A stretch of 64,000 bases of DNA from Flavobacterium rhamnosiphilum (lineage in GTDB: Bacteria; Bacteroidota; Bacteroidia; Flavobacteriales; Flavobacteriaceae), in contig NZ_SMLG01000002.1 in assembly GCF_004349195.1 (NCBI RefSeq), forward strand, positions 271,442 to 335,441, written 5' to 3'. The notes beneath the pieces were generated by a model. That model saw only the letters and a list, made by a program, of their open reading frames with translations, was not told the origin of the DNA and did not search any database. Below, piece by piece: positions 45,385-53,735 of this stretch (its first letter is position 1; each line of letters starts with the position of its first letter). A program made the position numbers and the translations under genes.

Positions 45385-45444
45385 ATGTGATTCCTCCTGC
45401 CTCGGACAAAAGAGCTACGCCCAAACTGGCGAAGCAATGACAAA
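45385..45444. repeat. GTGATTCCTCCT-type repeat, right of the GIY-YIG gene
   Basis: ATGTGATTCCTCCTGCCTCGG ... CTGGCGAAGCAATGACAAA, a direct copy of the one at 44896-44950 with four extra bases in the middle. It lies just before the stop of the NeuB-like gene. Confidence 0.7.
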
Positions 45445-45454
45445 ATAACTTGAC

Positions 45455-46330
45455 TTATCCTTTCCTATTCTTCAACTTATCTCTTTGTACTTGCTCGATA
45501 GGCAAAATATCCATTAATTTAAAAGTCAAAGCACTATGGACCGCGTTTAAGTCCCGTGCTAGTTTTCGCAAACCCATAGGCTCTAATGAGGCAGCATGAT
45601 CGGTTCCTTTCCAAGTCCTGTCTATGGTATAATGTCTTTCGATGATATTGGCTCCCAAAGTGTAAGCTGCAACATCTACAGCTATGCCTAAATGATGCCC
45701 GGAAAACCCAATATGTTTTACGGTGTCACCATATTTTTGCTTGAGCAAATTAATATCTAATAAACAGACATCTTCAAAGGGAACCGGATAACCTGAGGTA
45801 CAATTGTACAATACTAAATCTTTATTTCTGCCTTTGGACACAAAAAAAGCTACTAAATCAGTTGTTTCGTCTTTAGTGGTCATCCCGGTCGAAATATGAA
45901 TTTCTCCTTTATAATTAGCGCACAACCATCCCAACATTTCATAGTTGTTGTTACAAGCAGAAGGAATCTTAATAAATTCTGGATTAAGCGAAGCTATTTC
46001 CTTGGCCGAGGTGGTATCCCAAACCGATGTAGCATAAACGATATCTATTTCCTCACAATAATCCTTTAATTCTTGATGTTGATTCACATCAAATTCTAAA
46101 AACTCCCTATGCGCACCATACGTATCCCCATAAGAGTTATTGGTGTTAGGATGTGGCGCATTATATTGCGCTTCGGTCAATAATTCTTTATTATTACGTT
46201 TTTGAAACTTAACCGCATCAACATTACAAAATATCTTAGCAATTTTTATCAGTTCTTTTGCTATTGCTATATCTCCTTTGTGATTGCAGCCAATTTCAGC
46301 AATTACATAAGGCTTTTTAAACTCAGTCAT
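45455..46330 (-). CDS. NeuB-type nonulosonic acid synthase without SAF domain
   Basis: A 291-residue TIM-barrel enzyme that condenses a 6-carbon sugar with phosphoenolpyruvate. Typical blocks are YVIAEIGCNHKGDIAIAKELI, VDAVKFQK, IHISTGMTT, NCTSGYPVP and IGFSGHHLGI. The block IERHYTIDRTWKGTDHAASLEP forms the last part of the barrel. The C-terminal antifreeze-like (SAF) domain of bacterial NeuB, about 60 residues, is absent. Its ATG overlaps the end of the cytidylyltransferase gene by 8 bases. Substrate: sialic-like or KDN-like; see findings. Confidence 0.85.
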   Translation of the reverse strand: MTEFKKPYVIAEIGCNHKGDIAIAKELIKIAKIFCNVDAVKFQKRNNKELLTEAQYNAPHPNTNNSYGDTYGAHREFLEFDVNQHQELKDYCEEIDIVYATSVWDTTSAKEIASLNPEFIKIPSACNNNYEMLGWLCANYKGEIHISTGMTTKDETTDLVAFFVSKGRNKDLVLYNCTSGYPVPFEDVCLLDINLLKQKYGDTVKHIGFSGHHLGIAVDVAAYTLGANIIERHYTIDRTWKGTDHAASLEPMGLRKLARDLNAVHSALTFKLMDILPIEQVQRDKLKNRKG

Positions 46331-47483
46331 ATCTTTTATTATACTTTAATATCGTTTCACAAACTTCTCTAATCGCTCCTGCACCTGAAGCAGCACCAAG
46401 CACAAAATCAGCATTTAACTTCACTATGGGGGTTGCATTTGCTGGAGCAAAAGACCAGCCCGAACTACAAATATTAGCCAAATCATTGACATCATCCCCT
46501 ACATAAGCAACGGCTTCAAAACTACTATTTTTAGTCACAAGAAAGTGTTTTAAAAAAGCATATTTATCCTTAACCCCTAAAAACGCATCTTGAATTTGAA
46601 GTTTTTTCATACGTTGTGCAACCAGTTTAGAATTTTCTGAAGTCAGCACCACTACTTCCACATTATTTTGCCTTAAAATCTCCAATCCCATGCCGTCTCG
46701 CATGTCAAACTTTTTGGCAAATTCTCCCTCTTCATTATAATAAATACCTCCATCGGTAAAAACACCGTCCACATCCAGAACCAAGTATTGGATTCTTTGA
46801 TTGCTTTTCATCGATTTTTGTCGTTCCATCAATAGATTTTCTACAATTTGCCAATCGGAAAGGCTGTCTATTTCCATCAGGGTTTCTTCTGGCATTTCGA
46901 CTAATCCAATGTTTCCGCTCACCCTATTTTTTGATTTAAGAAAGCTGTCTTTTGTAGTACAGTACACCGCTCCATTTTCTATCAACAATCCTTCAAAATC
47001 TTGTCTTCTGGGCCTGTTAAACACATCGTAATTTTGAGGAGTACCGTTTCCGTTCCAAGTAAAACGATGCGTTTTTACTACACTCAATGAAGCATCATAC
47101 TTCTCTTTACTGATTTTCTCCAATCCATTATTAATATCCGTTGCCAATGTTAACGGGGAAGTAGCTTGAAGCAAACACAAAATATCATACTCATGATTGA
47201 TTTTCTCAGAAAACTCTAGCATCGTACTTTCGGTTGAAGCAGTATCATTGGCATTTTCTTCGTTTCGGAGCATCGCCTTTACCTTTGTTGTCCAATGATA
47301 TTCTCTCTCTATAAAGTCAATAATTTCAGTATCGTTAGTAAACACATAAACGACATCCAAATCAGAAAACAGAGCTTCAGTAAGTATCCATGAAAATAAG
47401 GGACGCCCCACCATTTTCTTTTTGTTTTTCCCAGGAATTCCTTTGGAATCTTTACGAAGCGGAATTATACCTATTTTTTTCAT
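46323..47483 (-). CDS. Acylneuraminate cytidylyltransferase-HAD phosphatase fusion
   Basis: A 386-residue bifunctional protein. Residues 1 to about 220 form a CMP-sugar synthetase (IIPLRKDSKGIPGKNKK, LLQATSPLT, RRQDFEGLLIENGAVY). Residues about 230-386 form a KdsC-like HAD phosphatase with D237-x-D239 in LDVDGVFTDG and the last motif YVGDDVNDL. The fusion would dephosphorylate a 9-phosphate intermediate and activate the free acid with CMP, as animal CMAS is built. It is the gene before the NeuB-like one. Confidence 0.88.
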   Translation of the reverse strand: MKKIGIIPLRKDSKGIPGKNKKKMVGRPLFSWILTEALFSDLDVVYVFTNDTEIIDFIEREYHWTTKVKAMLRNEENANDTASTESTMLEFSEKINHEYDILCLLQATSPLTLATDINNGLEKISKEKYDASLSVVKTHRFTWNGNGTPQNYDVFNRPRRQDFEGLLIENGAVYCTTKDSFLKSKNRVSGNIGLVEMPEETLMEIDSLSDWQIVENLLMERQKSMKSNQRIQYLVLDVDGVFTDGGIYYNEEGEFAKKFDMRDGMGLEILRQNNVEVVVLTSENSKLVAQRMKKLQIQDAFLGVKDKYAFLKHFLVTKNSSFEAVAYVGDDVNDLANICSSGWSFAPANATPIVKLNADFVLGAASGAGAIREVCETILKYNKRYD

Positions 47484-47571
47484 TTCATGATTGTTTAATT
47501 GGAACCCAAATATACTAATTTGGTTCTTTTTAAAATGATTGTTTCATTTTAGTAAAAAACTAAAAATATTT

Positions 47572-48453
47572 TTAAAATTTGGGATTGGGCAATTGACTGA
47601 TTTTTTCCAAAGTTATGGCATCAATGGGATTTCTATATGGGATTAATCGTGGCAAAAATAATACTATGGCAAACAAAGCTTTAAAATAAGTTTTAAAATA
47701 TTTCCAATCACTACAAGCATACTTTTTGAAATTATGCCAAAATAACTTTGCAATTTTAAATAAAGGAAAAGGATAATAAACCAAATAATAAAAGGTCGTA
47801 TTCTTTAATTGTTTCCCGAATCTATAATAATTCCTTCTAGTTTGCATTCGCTGTGCTCTATTGATCCTATGATTTACCGTAATCCTATTAGTATAAAGAA
47901 TGTCGTACCCTTTTGCCAGTACTTCCATTGACAAGCAAGATTCTTCCCCATATATATCTACCCAAACGGGAAATCCATTAGTTATCTCATAAACATCTTT
48001 CCGAATAGCAAAACCACAACCTACGAATTCACTACACAAATACTCTTGTAAAACATCTTGCTTGAGAGTCAAAACATCGGTATCAGAATTAAAAATACCT
48101 TTTATTTCTTCAAAAGCAAGAATACCAACTTTGGGGAGTTCTTTAAAAAGTTTTTCCGAAATTGTGATAAAGTTGGTATTCAGGGGATGTGCATCATCGT
48201 CTAATCCTATAAAAATTTTGCCTTTTGCTTTTTTATACAACTTATTTCTTGCCGGAGAAGCACTAATACTAATTGCTGAATTCTCCCAGTGCACCCATGG
48301 ATATTTTGCAATTAAAACTTCCGTTTTTTTGCACCCATCAATAAAAACCAAAACTTCGTGAATAGACAAATCAAGCAAACCAAATAGTTTGTTTAATGTG
48401 ATTTCCAGTTCATCGGGTCTATTTTTAGTTACGATGAGTATTGATACTTCCAT
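47572..48453 (-). CDS. Family 2 glycosyltransferase
   Basis: A 293-residue GT-A enzyme. I start it at ATG 48453 (MEVSILIVTKNRPDELE), the normal family opening; an in-frame ATG 57 bases upstream would add a poor leader. The metal motif is IFIGLDDDAHPLN, and CSEFVGCGFAIRKDVYE and YGEESCLSMEVLAKG follow. The C-terminus has a positively charged, partly hydrophobic section. Substrate unknown. Confidence 0.85.
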   Translation of the reverse strand: MEVSILIVTKNRPDELEITLNKLFGLLDLSIHEVLVFIDGCKKTEVLIAKYPWVHWENSAISISASPARNKLYKKAKGKIFIGLDDDAHPLNTNFITISEKLFKELPKVGILAFEEIKGIFNSDTDVLTLKQDVLQEYLCSEFVGCGFAIRKDVYEITNGFPVWVDIYGEESCLSMEVLAKGYDILYTNRITVNHRINRAQRMQTRRNYYRFGKQLKNTTFYYLVYYPFPLFKIAKLFWHNFKKYACSDWKYFKTYFKALFAIVLFLPRLIPYRNPIDAITLEKISQLPNPKF

Positions 48454-48591
48454 TAATATTTCATTCCAATATATGATTCTATTAAATATATTAATTTTCT
48501 TTATAGACATTTAAAAGTATTAATTCTTTTAAGATCTCGATTACGATATGCATAAACTATTGTTATTAATTTAAATATTTTTTTTATAATC

Positions 48592-49554
48592 TTAACTTTT
48601 ATTTTCATTAATCAAATAGTTTTCTCCTGGAATAAAATTCCTACTTCTACTTTCAATTATCTTGTTACAATTTTTAAATATTATTTTAGCTGACAACCAA
48701 TACTTTCTAGCCTCTAAAAATTTAAAACGAAATATAAACAATAAGCTAAACAAAAGTTTTTTAAATGCTAAAGCTAATATATCTCGTTTGCTAACATCTA
48801 AATTAATATTGGCATAGATTGTTTTAGCATCTAACTCAAATTTTCTCAGTTGCTCCTTAATGTCTTGTTCCTTTTTGTTATTTGCATTATAGCAATCATG
48901 ATAAATTTTAACAGCAGGCACAATACCTACTTGCATATTATGATAATTAACGCGATCGCAGTAATTATTATCCTCTCCGTAATGAAAAAAAATAGGATCG
49001 AAACCGCCAACAATCTCTAATGTTTTTCGAGGAATTAACCAGCAAGCTGCATTAATAAAATTTAATGGATAAATATCCTCCATTTTTTCAACTCCTTTAA
49101 TGACAAAATCAGAAAGAATATCTTTGCAATATTGAGGTGAAATTCTAGTACTAAAAAAATATTCCAGCGATTTTTCGTCAGAAAAATAATGCATTGGAGA
49201 TATAATACCATACTCCTTATTCTTTTCTGCAACTACTGATAAAACCTCTATAGTATTTTTTTCAATCCAGGTATCTTGATTTAATAAAAAAACATAATTA
49301 TATTTATTATCTAATGCATATTTGAGACCTAAATTATTGGCTTGCCCAAACCCTAAATTTTCGGAACTTCTATATATTTTAATATCTTTAAAGGTTTCTA
49401 ATATGGAAACAGTGTCGTCTGAGCTAGCATTATCAACTACAAAAATAGCTGTAGAAATAGTTGAAATTTGTAAAGAGTCAATGCACTTTTTAATCCATTT
49501 ACTACCATTATACGTTATTATAATAGTTAAAATTTTTAAATTATTATCGCTCAT
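48592..49554 (-). CDS. Family 2 glycosyltransferase (rhamnosyltransferase-like)
   Basis: A 320-residue GT-A enzyme. ILTIIITYNGSKWIKKCIDSL and VVDNASSDDT are the donor part, and FLLNQDTWIEKN is the DxD equivalent (NQD). YGEDNNYCDRVNYH is the last motif. Such NQD transferases often add rhamnose, but that is only a tendency. It overlaps the GT4 gene by 11 bases. Confidence 0.86.
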   Translation of the reverse strand: MSDNNLKILTIIITYNGSKWIKKCIDSLQISTISTAIFVVDNASSDDTVSILETFKDIKIYRSSENLGFGQANNLGLKYALDNKYNYVFLLNQDTWIEKNTIEVLSVVAEKNKEYGIISPMHYFSDEKSLEYFFSTRISPQYCKDILSDFVIKGVEKMEDIYPLNFINAACWLIPRKTLEIVGGFDPIFFHYGEDNNYCDRVNYHNMQVGIVPAVKIYHDCYNANNKKEQDIKEQLRKFELDAKTIYANINLDVSKRDILALAFKKLLFSLLFIFRFKFLEARKYWLSAKIIFKNCNKIIESRSRNFIPGENYLINENKS

Positions 49555-50677
49555 ATATAACTTCTTCTATTAGATTGAAAATTCTTACAGCACCATTATC
49601 CGCTGAAAACTCAAGTGCACTTTTTTTCATTGCCGCTGATTTTCGTTTCAAAACTGCAGGATTATCATACATTTCCAAAATTGCTGTTGCTGCTTCCTGA
49701 ATATCTAAATAAGGCACTACAGCTCCATTTTCATTATTTATAAATTCCTTAGTACCGTTACCTTTATCAAAACAAACAACAGGATTACCTAACATTGCAT
49801 TTTCCATAGCAACCATTGAATACGATTCTTCTCTTGATGACAATAAAAAAACATCTGATTCATTAAAATAGCTAATAATAGCTTCCGTATTAGGTAAAAT
49901 CTTCACATTATCTTCAAGGCACATTTTCTTTATGTCAGCTAGTAAATGGTTTCTTATTTCAGCACTGCCATTTGTACCAATCCATATAAAATAAATTGGT
50001 CTATTTACATTGGCTTTATTTATCACATTTTTAGCTATCTGCAAAAAAACATCAACTCCTTTGGTATGATTCATTGAACCTGAAGAACAAACAACAAATG
50101 AATTTTCAGCCAGTTTTAAAAAATTTGATTCAGAATTGAAATTATTTAACTCTCTAATTACGGGAGGAATGACTTCAAATTTTGACGAATCAATCCTATG
50201 TTCTGAAATTATTGCCTCTTTTACAAAATCCGAAACAAAAATCAATTTTGAAAAATTATTAATTTCTTTCTGAAGTAAAACTTCAGCATCTAAATTTCTT
50301 ATAAGAACTGGCCCTTCATGAATATGCAAAACGGTTTTGCTTTTTTTTAAAAACTTCAATGAAGGCAATCTGGTCAAACTAGCTATGCTATTTATATAAA
50401 CCAAATCAAAAAAACCGCTATCTAATTTTTTAAGATAATCATTTTTAGGCTTAAAAAACTTCCTAATTACTTTATGAAAAAAACCATTGCTTTGTCCCTT
50501 TACATAAAGAACAGAAACCTGTGCATTATTTCTTAAATTATCCTCTATTTTACCTCCATAAATACTCAAAACGAAACACTTATTTCCCTTAGAATAGCTA
50601 GTATTCAATAAATTATTGATTACAAGTGGCGCTCCTGTTTCTGATGCTTCATGAATAATAAAGAGTATTTTTTTCAT
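49544..50677 (-). CDS. Family 4 glycosyltransferase
   Basis: A 377-residue GT-B enzyme opening ILFIIHEASETGAPLVINNLLN (Gly-rich acceptor side). The donor motif is SSREESYSMVAMENAMLGNP with E and E spaced as usual. The middle CSSGSMNHTKGVDVFLQIAKN begins the C-terminal domain. It overlaps the downstream GT2 gene by 11 bases. Confidence 0.87.
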   Translation of the reverse strand: MKKILFIIHEASETGAPLVINNLLNTSYSKGNKCFVLSIYGGKIEDNLRNNAQVSVLYVKGQSNGFFHKVIRKFFKPKNDYLKKLDSGFFDLVYINSIASLTRLPSLKFLKKSKTVLHIHEGPVLIRNLDAEVLLQKEINNFSKLIFVSDFVKEAIISEHRIDSSKFEVIPPVIRELNNFNSESNFLKLAENSFVVCSSGSMNHTKGVDVFLQIAKNVINKANVNRPIYFIWIGTNGSAEIRNHLLADIKKMCLEDNVKILPNTEAIISYFNESDVFLLSSREESYSMVAMENAMLGNPVVCFDKGNGTKEFINNENGAVVPYLDIQEAATAILEMYDNPAVLKRKSAAMKKSALEFSADNGAVRIFNLIEEVIYER

Positions 50678-50693
50678 CTTCTGTTTTTTTAGA

Positions 50694-51599
50694 TTAATTC
50701 TTTAATATCTTCAATAATATTCTTTTGTGAAACCTATACAATTCACGAATATCAAAATTACTCCAATACTTTGTATATAAATAAAACCAAGACTTAAAAT
50801 TGACAGTATGACTAAAATAATAATAAAACTCAATCTTTTTCAAAACAAAAAGTCTATTTTTCTTTAATAAAGAAGACAACTTATTTTCGTAAAAATATTT
50901 CAAATAAAGATATTCTGCTTGTTTAAGAATATCTTTATCTGCAGTCCCTGACAGACTAGAATCTGAGATTCGTATAGTAACAACCGACTCATTTATAGTA
51001 TAAATAGGTTTATCCTCCGAGAAATCAATCCAAGCTCTATCATCACTATAAAAGCCAGAAGGATATTCTTTGAAATGATATTTTAAATATACTTCTCTTT
51101 TAAAAAAATATTCAGACAAAGAACTTCTTGTTTCCCATTTTAATTTTCTGATAAAAAAATCTATTCCTTTTTCTAATCTGGGATGCTCATAGATTTCTGA
51201 AATAGTATAATCTTGCTCATTTAATACAACAGATGCAAACCTTACAACATTACATAGCTCATTGAATTCTTTATATTGATTATAAAATGACTCAACCAGA
51301 TTATTCCCCAAAATATCATCATCTCCCAAGATCATTATCCACTCTTCATTACTCGATAAAGCAATACAACGCTCCCATTGTCTTATAAGTGACCCCCCCC
51401 CTAAATTACTCTCAAAACGATGATAAACAAAATCAAACTTTCCTTTATATTTATTTAATAAATCTGTTGGATTTTCAGAACTAGCATCATCACCAATATA
51501 CACCTTGAAACGTTTATCCGTTTGATAGGCTAACGATTGCAAGGTTGCATCAAAAAATATGAGTTTGTAATATGGGATAACTATAGCGAGCATAAGCAA
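50694..51599 (-). CDS. Family 2 glycosyltransferase with an internal poly-G tract
   Basis: A 301-residue GT-A enzyme (AIVIPYYKLIFFDATLQSLA; metal motif WIMILGDDDILGNN; DDRAWIDF later). Two ATG codons six bases apart can start it. On the minus strand a run of nine G (+ strand C at 51393-51401) encodes Gly-Gly-Gly inside SNLGGGSLIRQW. A gain or loss of one base there would cut the protein short before the catalytic region. Confidence 0.85.
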   Translation of the reverse strand: MLMLAIVIPYYKLIFFDATLQSLAYQTDKRFKVYIGDDASSENPTDLLNKYKGKFDFVYHRFESNLGGGSLIRQWERCIALSSNEEWIMILGDDDILGNNLVESFYNQYKEFNELCNVVRFASVVLNEQDYTISEIYEHPRLEKGIDFFIRKLKWETRSSLSEYFFKREVYLKYHFKEYPSGFYSDDRAWIDFSEDKPIYTINESVVTIRISDSSLSGTADKDILKQAEYLYLKYFYENKLSSLLKKNRLFVLKKIEFYYYFSHTVNFKSWFYLYTKYWSNFDIRELYRFHKRILLKILKN

Positions 51600-51611
51600 A
51601 AAAGGATTAAC

Positions 51612-52529
51612 CTATTTAGATTTTAATTTTAAAATAATAGGAAATAAACTTTTGGATAGTTTCAAAACACCAAATGTCTTTAAAATTTTTTTTATCATCA
51701 AACCTGTTTGATAGCTATTTGAATTTTTAGTAGCTTTTAATCTGCATTTCAAATCATCATTTGATTTATAATATCTGGAAATTAAGAGCATTGAAAGTTT
51801 ATAAAATTCTTGCTCTGATAAATAATGTTTAAAATACTCACAAGCTTTTATCTGATCTTCATACAAACTTTTGGTCATCACTCTGCTAGAAGGATTCATT
51901 CTATAAAGAGCCAAAATCTTATCTAAAAAAAGAGCTTTGCTACCAGTTTTAAAAATAGAAACCCAAACAATCCAATCTTCATGCGCTGTCATGTTTTCTG
52001 GAAATCTAATATTTTCGAATAGAGAAGCCTTGAAAAATCCACAATGAATTGGTATGGAAAAAGTGGCGTTCCATGAATAAAGCAAACTCTCGAAATTCAA
52101 TAACTCACTATTCAAATTACAATACGGATTTAAAGTCTTATTAGGATTGTTTATAAACCTCCTGAAATCGGAAACAATAATTTTTATATCATTTTCATGA
52201 CCTTCATTAATCAAATTCAATGATAATTCCAATTTTTCTTTATTCAAGAAGTCATCAGAATCTAGAAACTGTATATAATCACCCTTAACCATTTCTAGCG
52301 CTAAATTCCTAGAACTACTGACCCCTCCATTTTTTTTATATAAATAAATAAATCGGCTATCTTTTCTCACCCATTTTTGGGCAATAGCTTCAGTATTATC
52401 GGGACTACCATCATTGACAATAATACACTCCCAATTTTCATAAGTTTGATCCAAAACGGATTGTAAAGCCTCATCTAAATATTGGGCTTGATTAAAACAG
52501 GGAATTATAATAGAAACTAAAAACTTCAT
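51612..52529 (-). CDS. Family 2 glycosyltransferase, tandem paralogue A
   Basis: A 305-residue GT-A enzyme: SIIIPCFNQAQYLDEALQSV, DNTEAIAQKW and the metal motif IQFLDSDDFLNKEKLE. FSIPIHCGFFKASLFE and AHEDWIVWVSIF form the acceptor side. It is strongly similar to the next gene (52823) through most of its length. A basic C-terminal tail follows. Confidence 0.88.
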   Translation of the reverse strand: MKFLVSIIIPCFNQAQYLDEALQSVLDQTYENWECIIVNDGSPDNTEAIAQKWVRKDSRFIYLYKKNGGVSSSRNLALEMVKGDYIQFLDSDDFLNKEKLELSLNLINEGHENDIKIIVSDFRRFINNPNKTLNPYCNLNSELLNFESLLYSWNATFSIPIHCGFFKASLFENIRFPENMTAHEDWIVWVSIFKTGSKALFLDKILALYRMNPSSRVMTKSLYEDQIKACEYFKHYLSEQEFYKLSMLLISRYYKSNDDLKCRLKATKNSNSYQTGLMIKKILKTFGVLKLSKSLFPIILKLKSK

Positions 52530-52822
52530 TAAATCGATATTCTAAATTAATATAAACTCCCTTAAATTAAAAAAAGATAAACAAAACTGCTTTCCTAAAC
52601 CCATTATACAATTAAAAAAAACAAAAAATTAAGTTGTATTATCTTTTGATAATTATCACTCAATTTACCAAAAACACTTCTAAATTAATTATTCAATTCT
52701 TATCAGTACATTAAACTAAAATCTCTCATTTAACCTCATTATACTTATTAATTTGACTGTTCAAGAGTACCAATACCTCTTCAAAAAACAATTTATATTG
52801 GCTAATTATACTTGTAATTTTC
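52530..52822. other. AT-rich gap between the two paralogous GT2 genes
   Basis: 293 bases of very AT-rich sequence with no open frame or clear hairpin seen by eye. It separates the two duplicated transferases and could hold a promoter. Confidence 0.4.
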
Positions 52823-53707
52823 TTATTTAGAATTACTAAAAATAAATCTAATAACACTCGTTTCTTTTATTTTTTTCAATATTTTAAAACCTCTTGAATT
52901 CTCTATCTTCGAAATTTTCAAACTAAGATCAATAACTTCAGAATATTTTTTTTCTAAAACAAAGCATAAATAATCAATAAAATATTTTTCCGAAACAACC
53001 TCTCTTATACATTTTATTACCCTCAAAGAATTAGCTTCCATAAGCTTTAAATCCTTTGTCATACTATATTCATGAATTCTATAAAAAGCTAAAGTAGAAT
53101 CTATAAAAAAAACATAGGGTTCTCTTTTAAAAATACTTAACCACATTATCCAATCTTCTTTAGCTTTTAATTCTTCCGGAAATTTAAAACCATCTAAAAG
53201 ACTTTTTTGAAAAAAACCACAGTGTATTGGAATACTAAATTCATAATCCCAACCAAAAAGTAATTCTTTAAAAGTAAAATACTCTTGTTTCAATTCACAA
53301 AATGGATTTGTTGATGAATTCTTATCAGTAGTAAACATTCTAAAATTAGAAATCACTACTTTACTTTTGCTATTAATAACCTTTTCACATTCTGCTAATG
53401 ATAATTCCAATTTATTAACATCCAAAATATCATCTGCATCTAAGAACTGAATATAATCTCCTTTAATTACTTTTAATCCTGCATTTCTGGCACTACTTAA
53501 ACCTCCATTTTCTTTGTAAACATATTTAAACCGAGTATCATTTGCAATCCATTTTTGGGCAATTGCTTCGGTATGGTCAGAACTACCATCATTGACAATG
53601 ATACATTCCCAATCAAAATAGGTTTGATCCAAGACTGATTGCAAGCATTCATCTAAATACTGTGCTTGATTGTAACATGGTACAATTACAGAAACATGAT
53701 TAATCAT
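52823..53707 (-). CDS. Family 2 glycosyltransferase, tandem paralogue B
   Basis: A 294-residue GT-A enzyme close to its neighbour: SVIVPCYNQAQYLDECLQSV, DHTEAIAQKW, IQFLDADDILDVNKLELSL, then FSIPIHCGFFQKSLLD and AKEDWIMWLSIF. The C-terminal 80 residues diverge from paralogue A, which may reflect different acceptors. Confidence 0.88.
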   Translation of the reverse strand: MINHVSVIVPCYNQAQYLDECLQSVLDQTYFDWECIIVNDGSSDHTEAIAQKWIANDTRFKYVYKENGGLSSARNAGLKVIKGDYIQFLDADDILDVNKLELSLAECEKVINSKSKVVISNFRMFTTDKNSSTNPFCELKQEYFTFKELLFGWDYEFSIPIHCGFFQKSLLDGFKFPEELKAKEDWIMWLSIFKREPYVFFIDSTLAFYRIHEYSMTKDLKLMEANSLRVIKCIREVVSEKYFIDYLCFVLEKKYSEVIDLSLKISKIENSRGFKILKKIKETSVIRFIFSNSK

Positions 53708-53735
53708 TTAAAAAGGTATTCGTAAAAATTAATTA

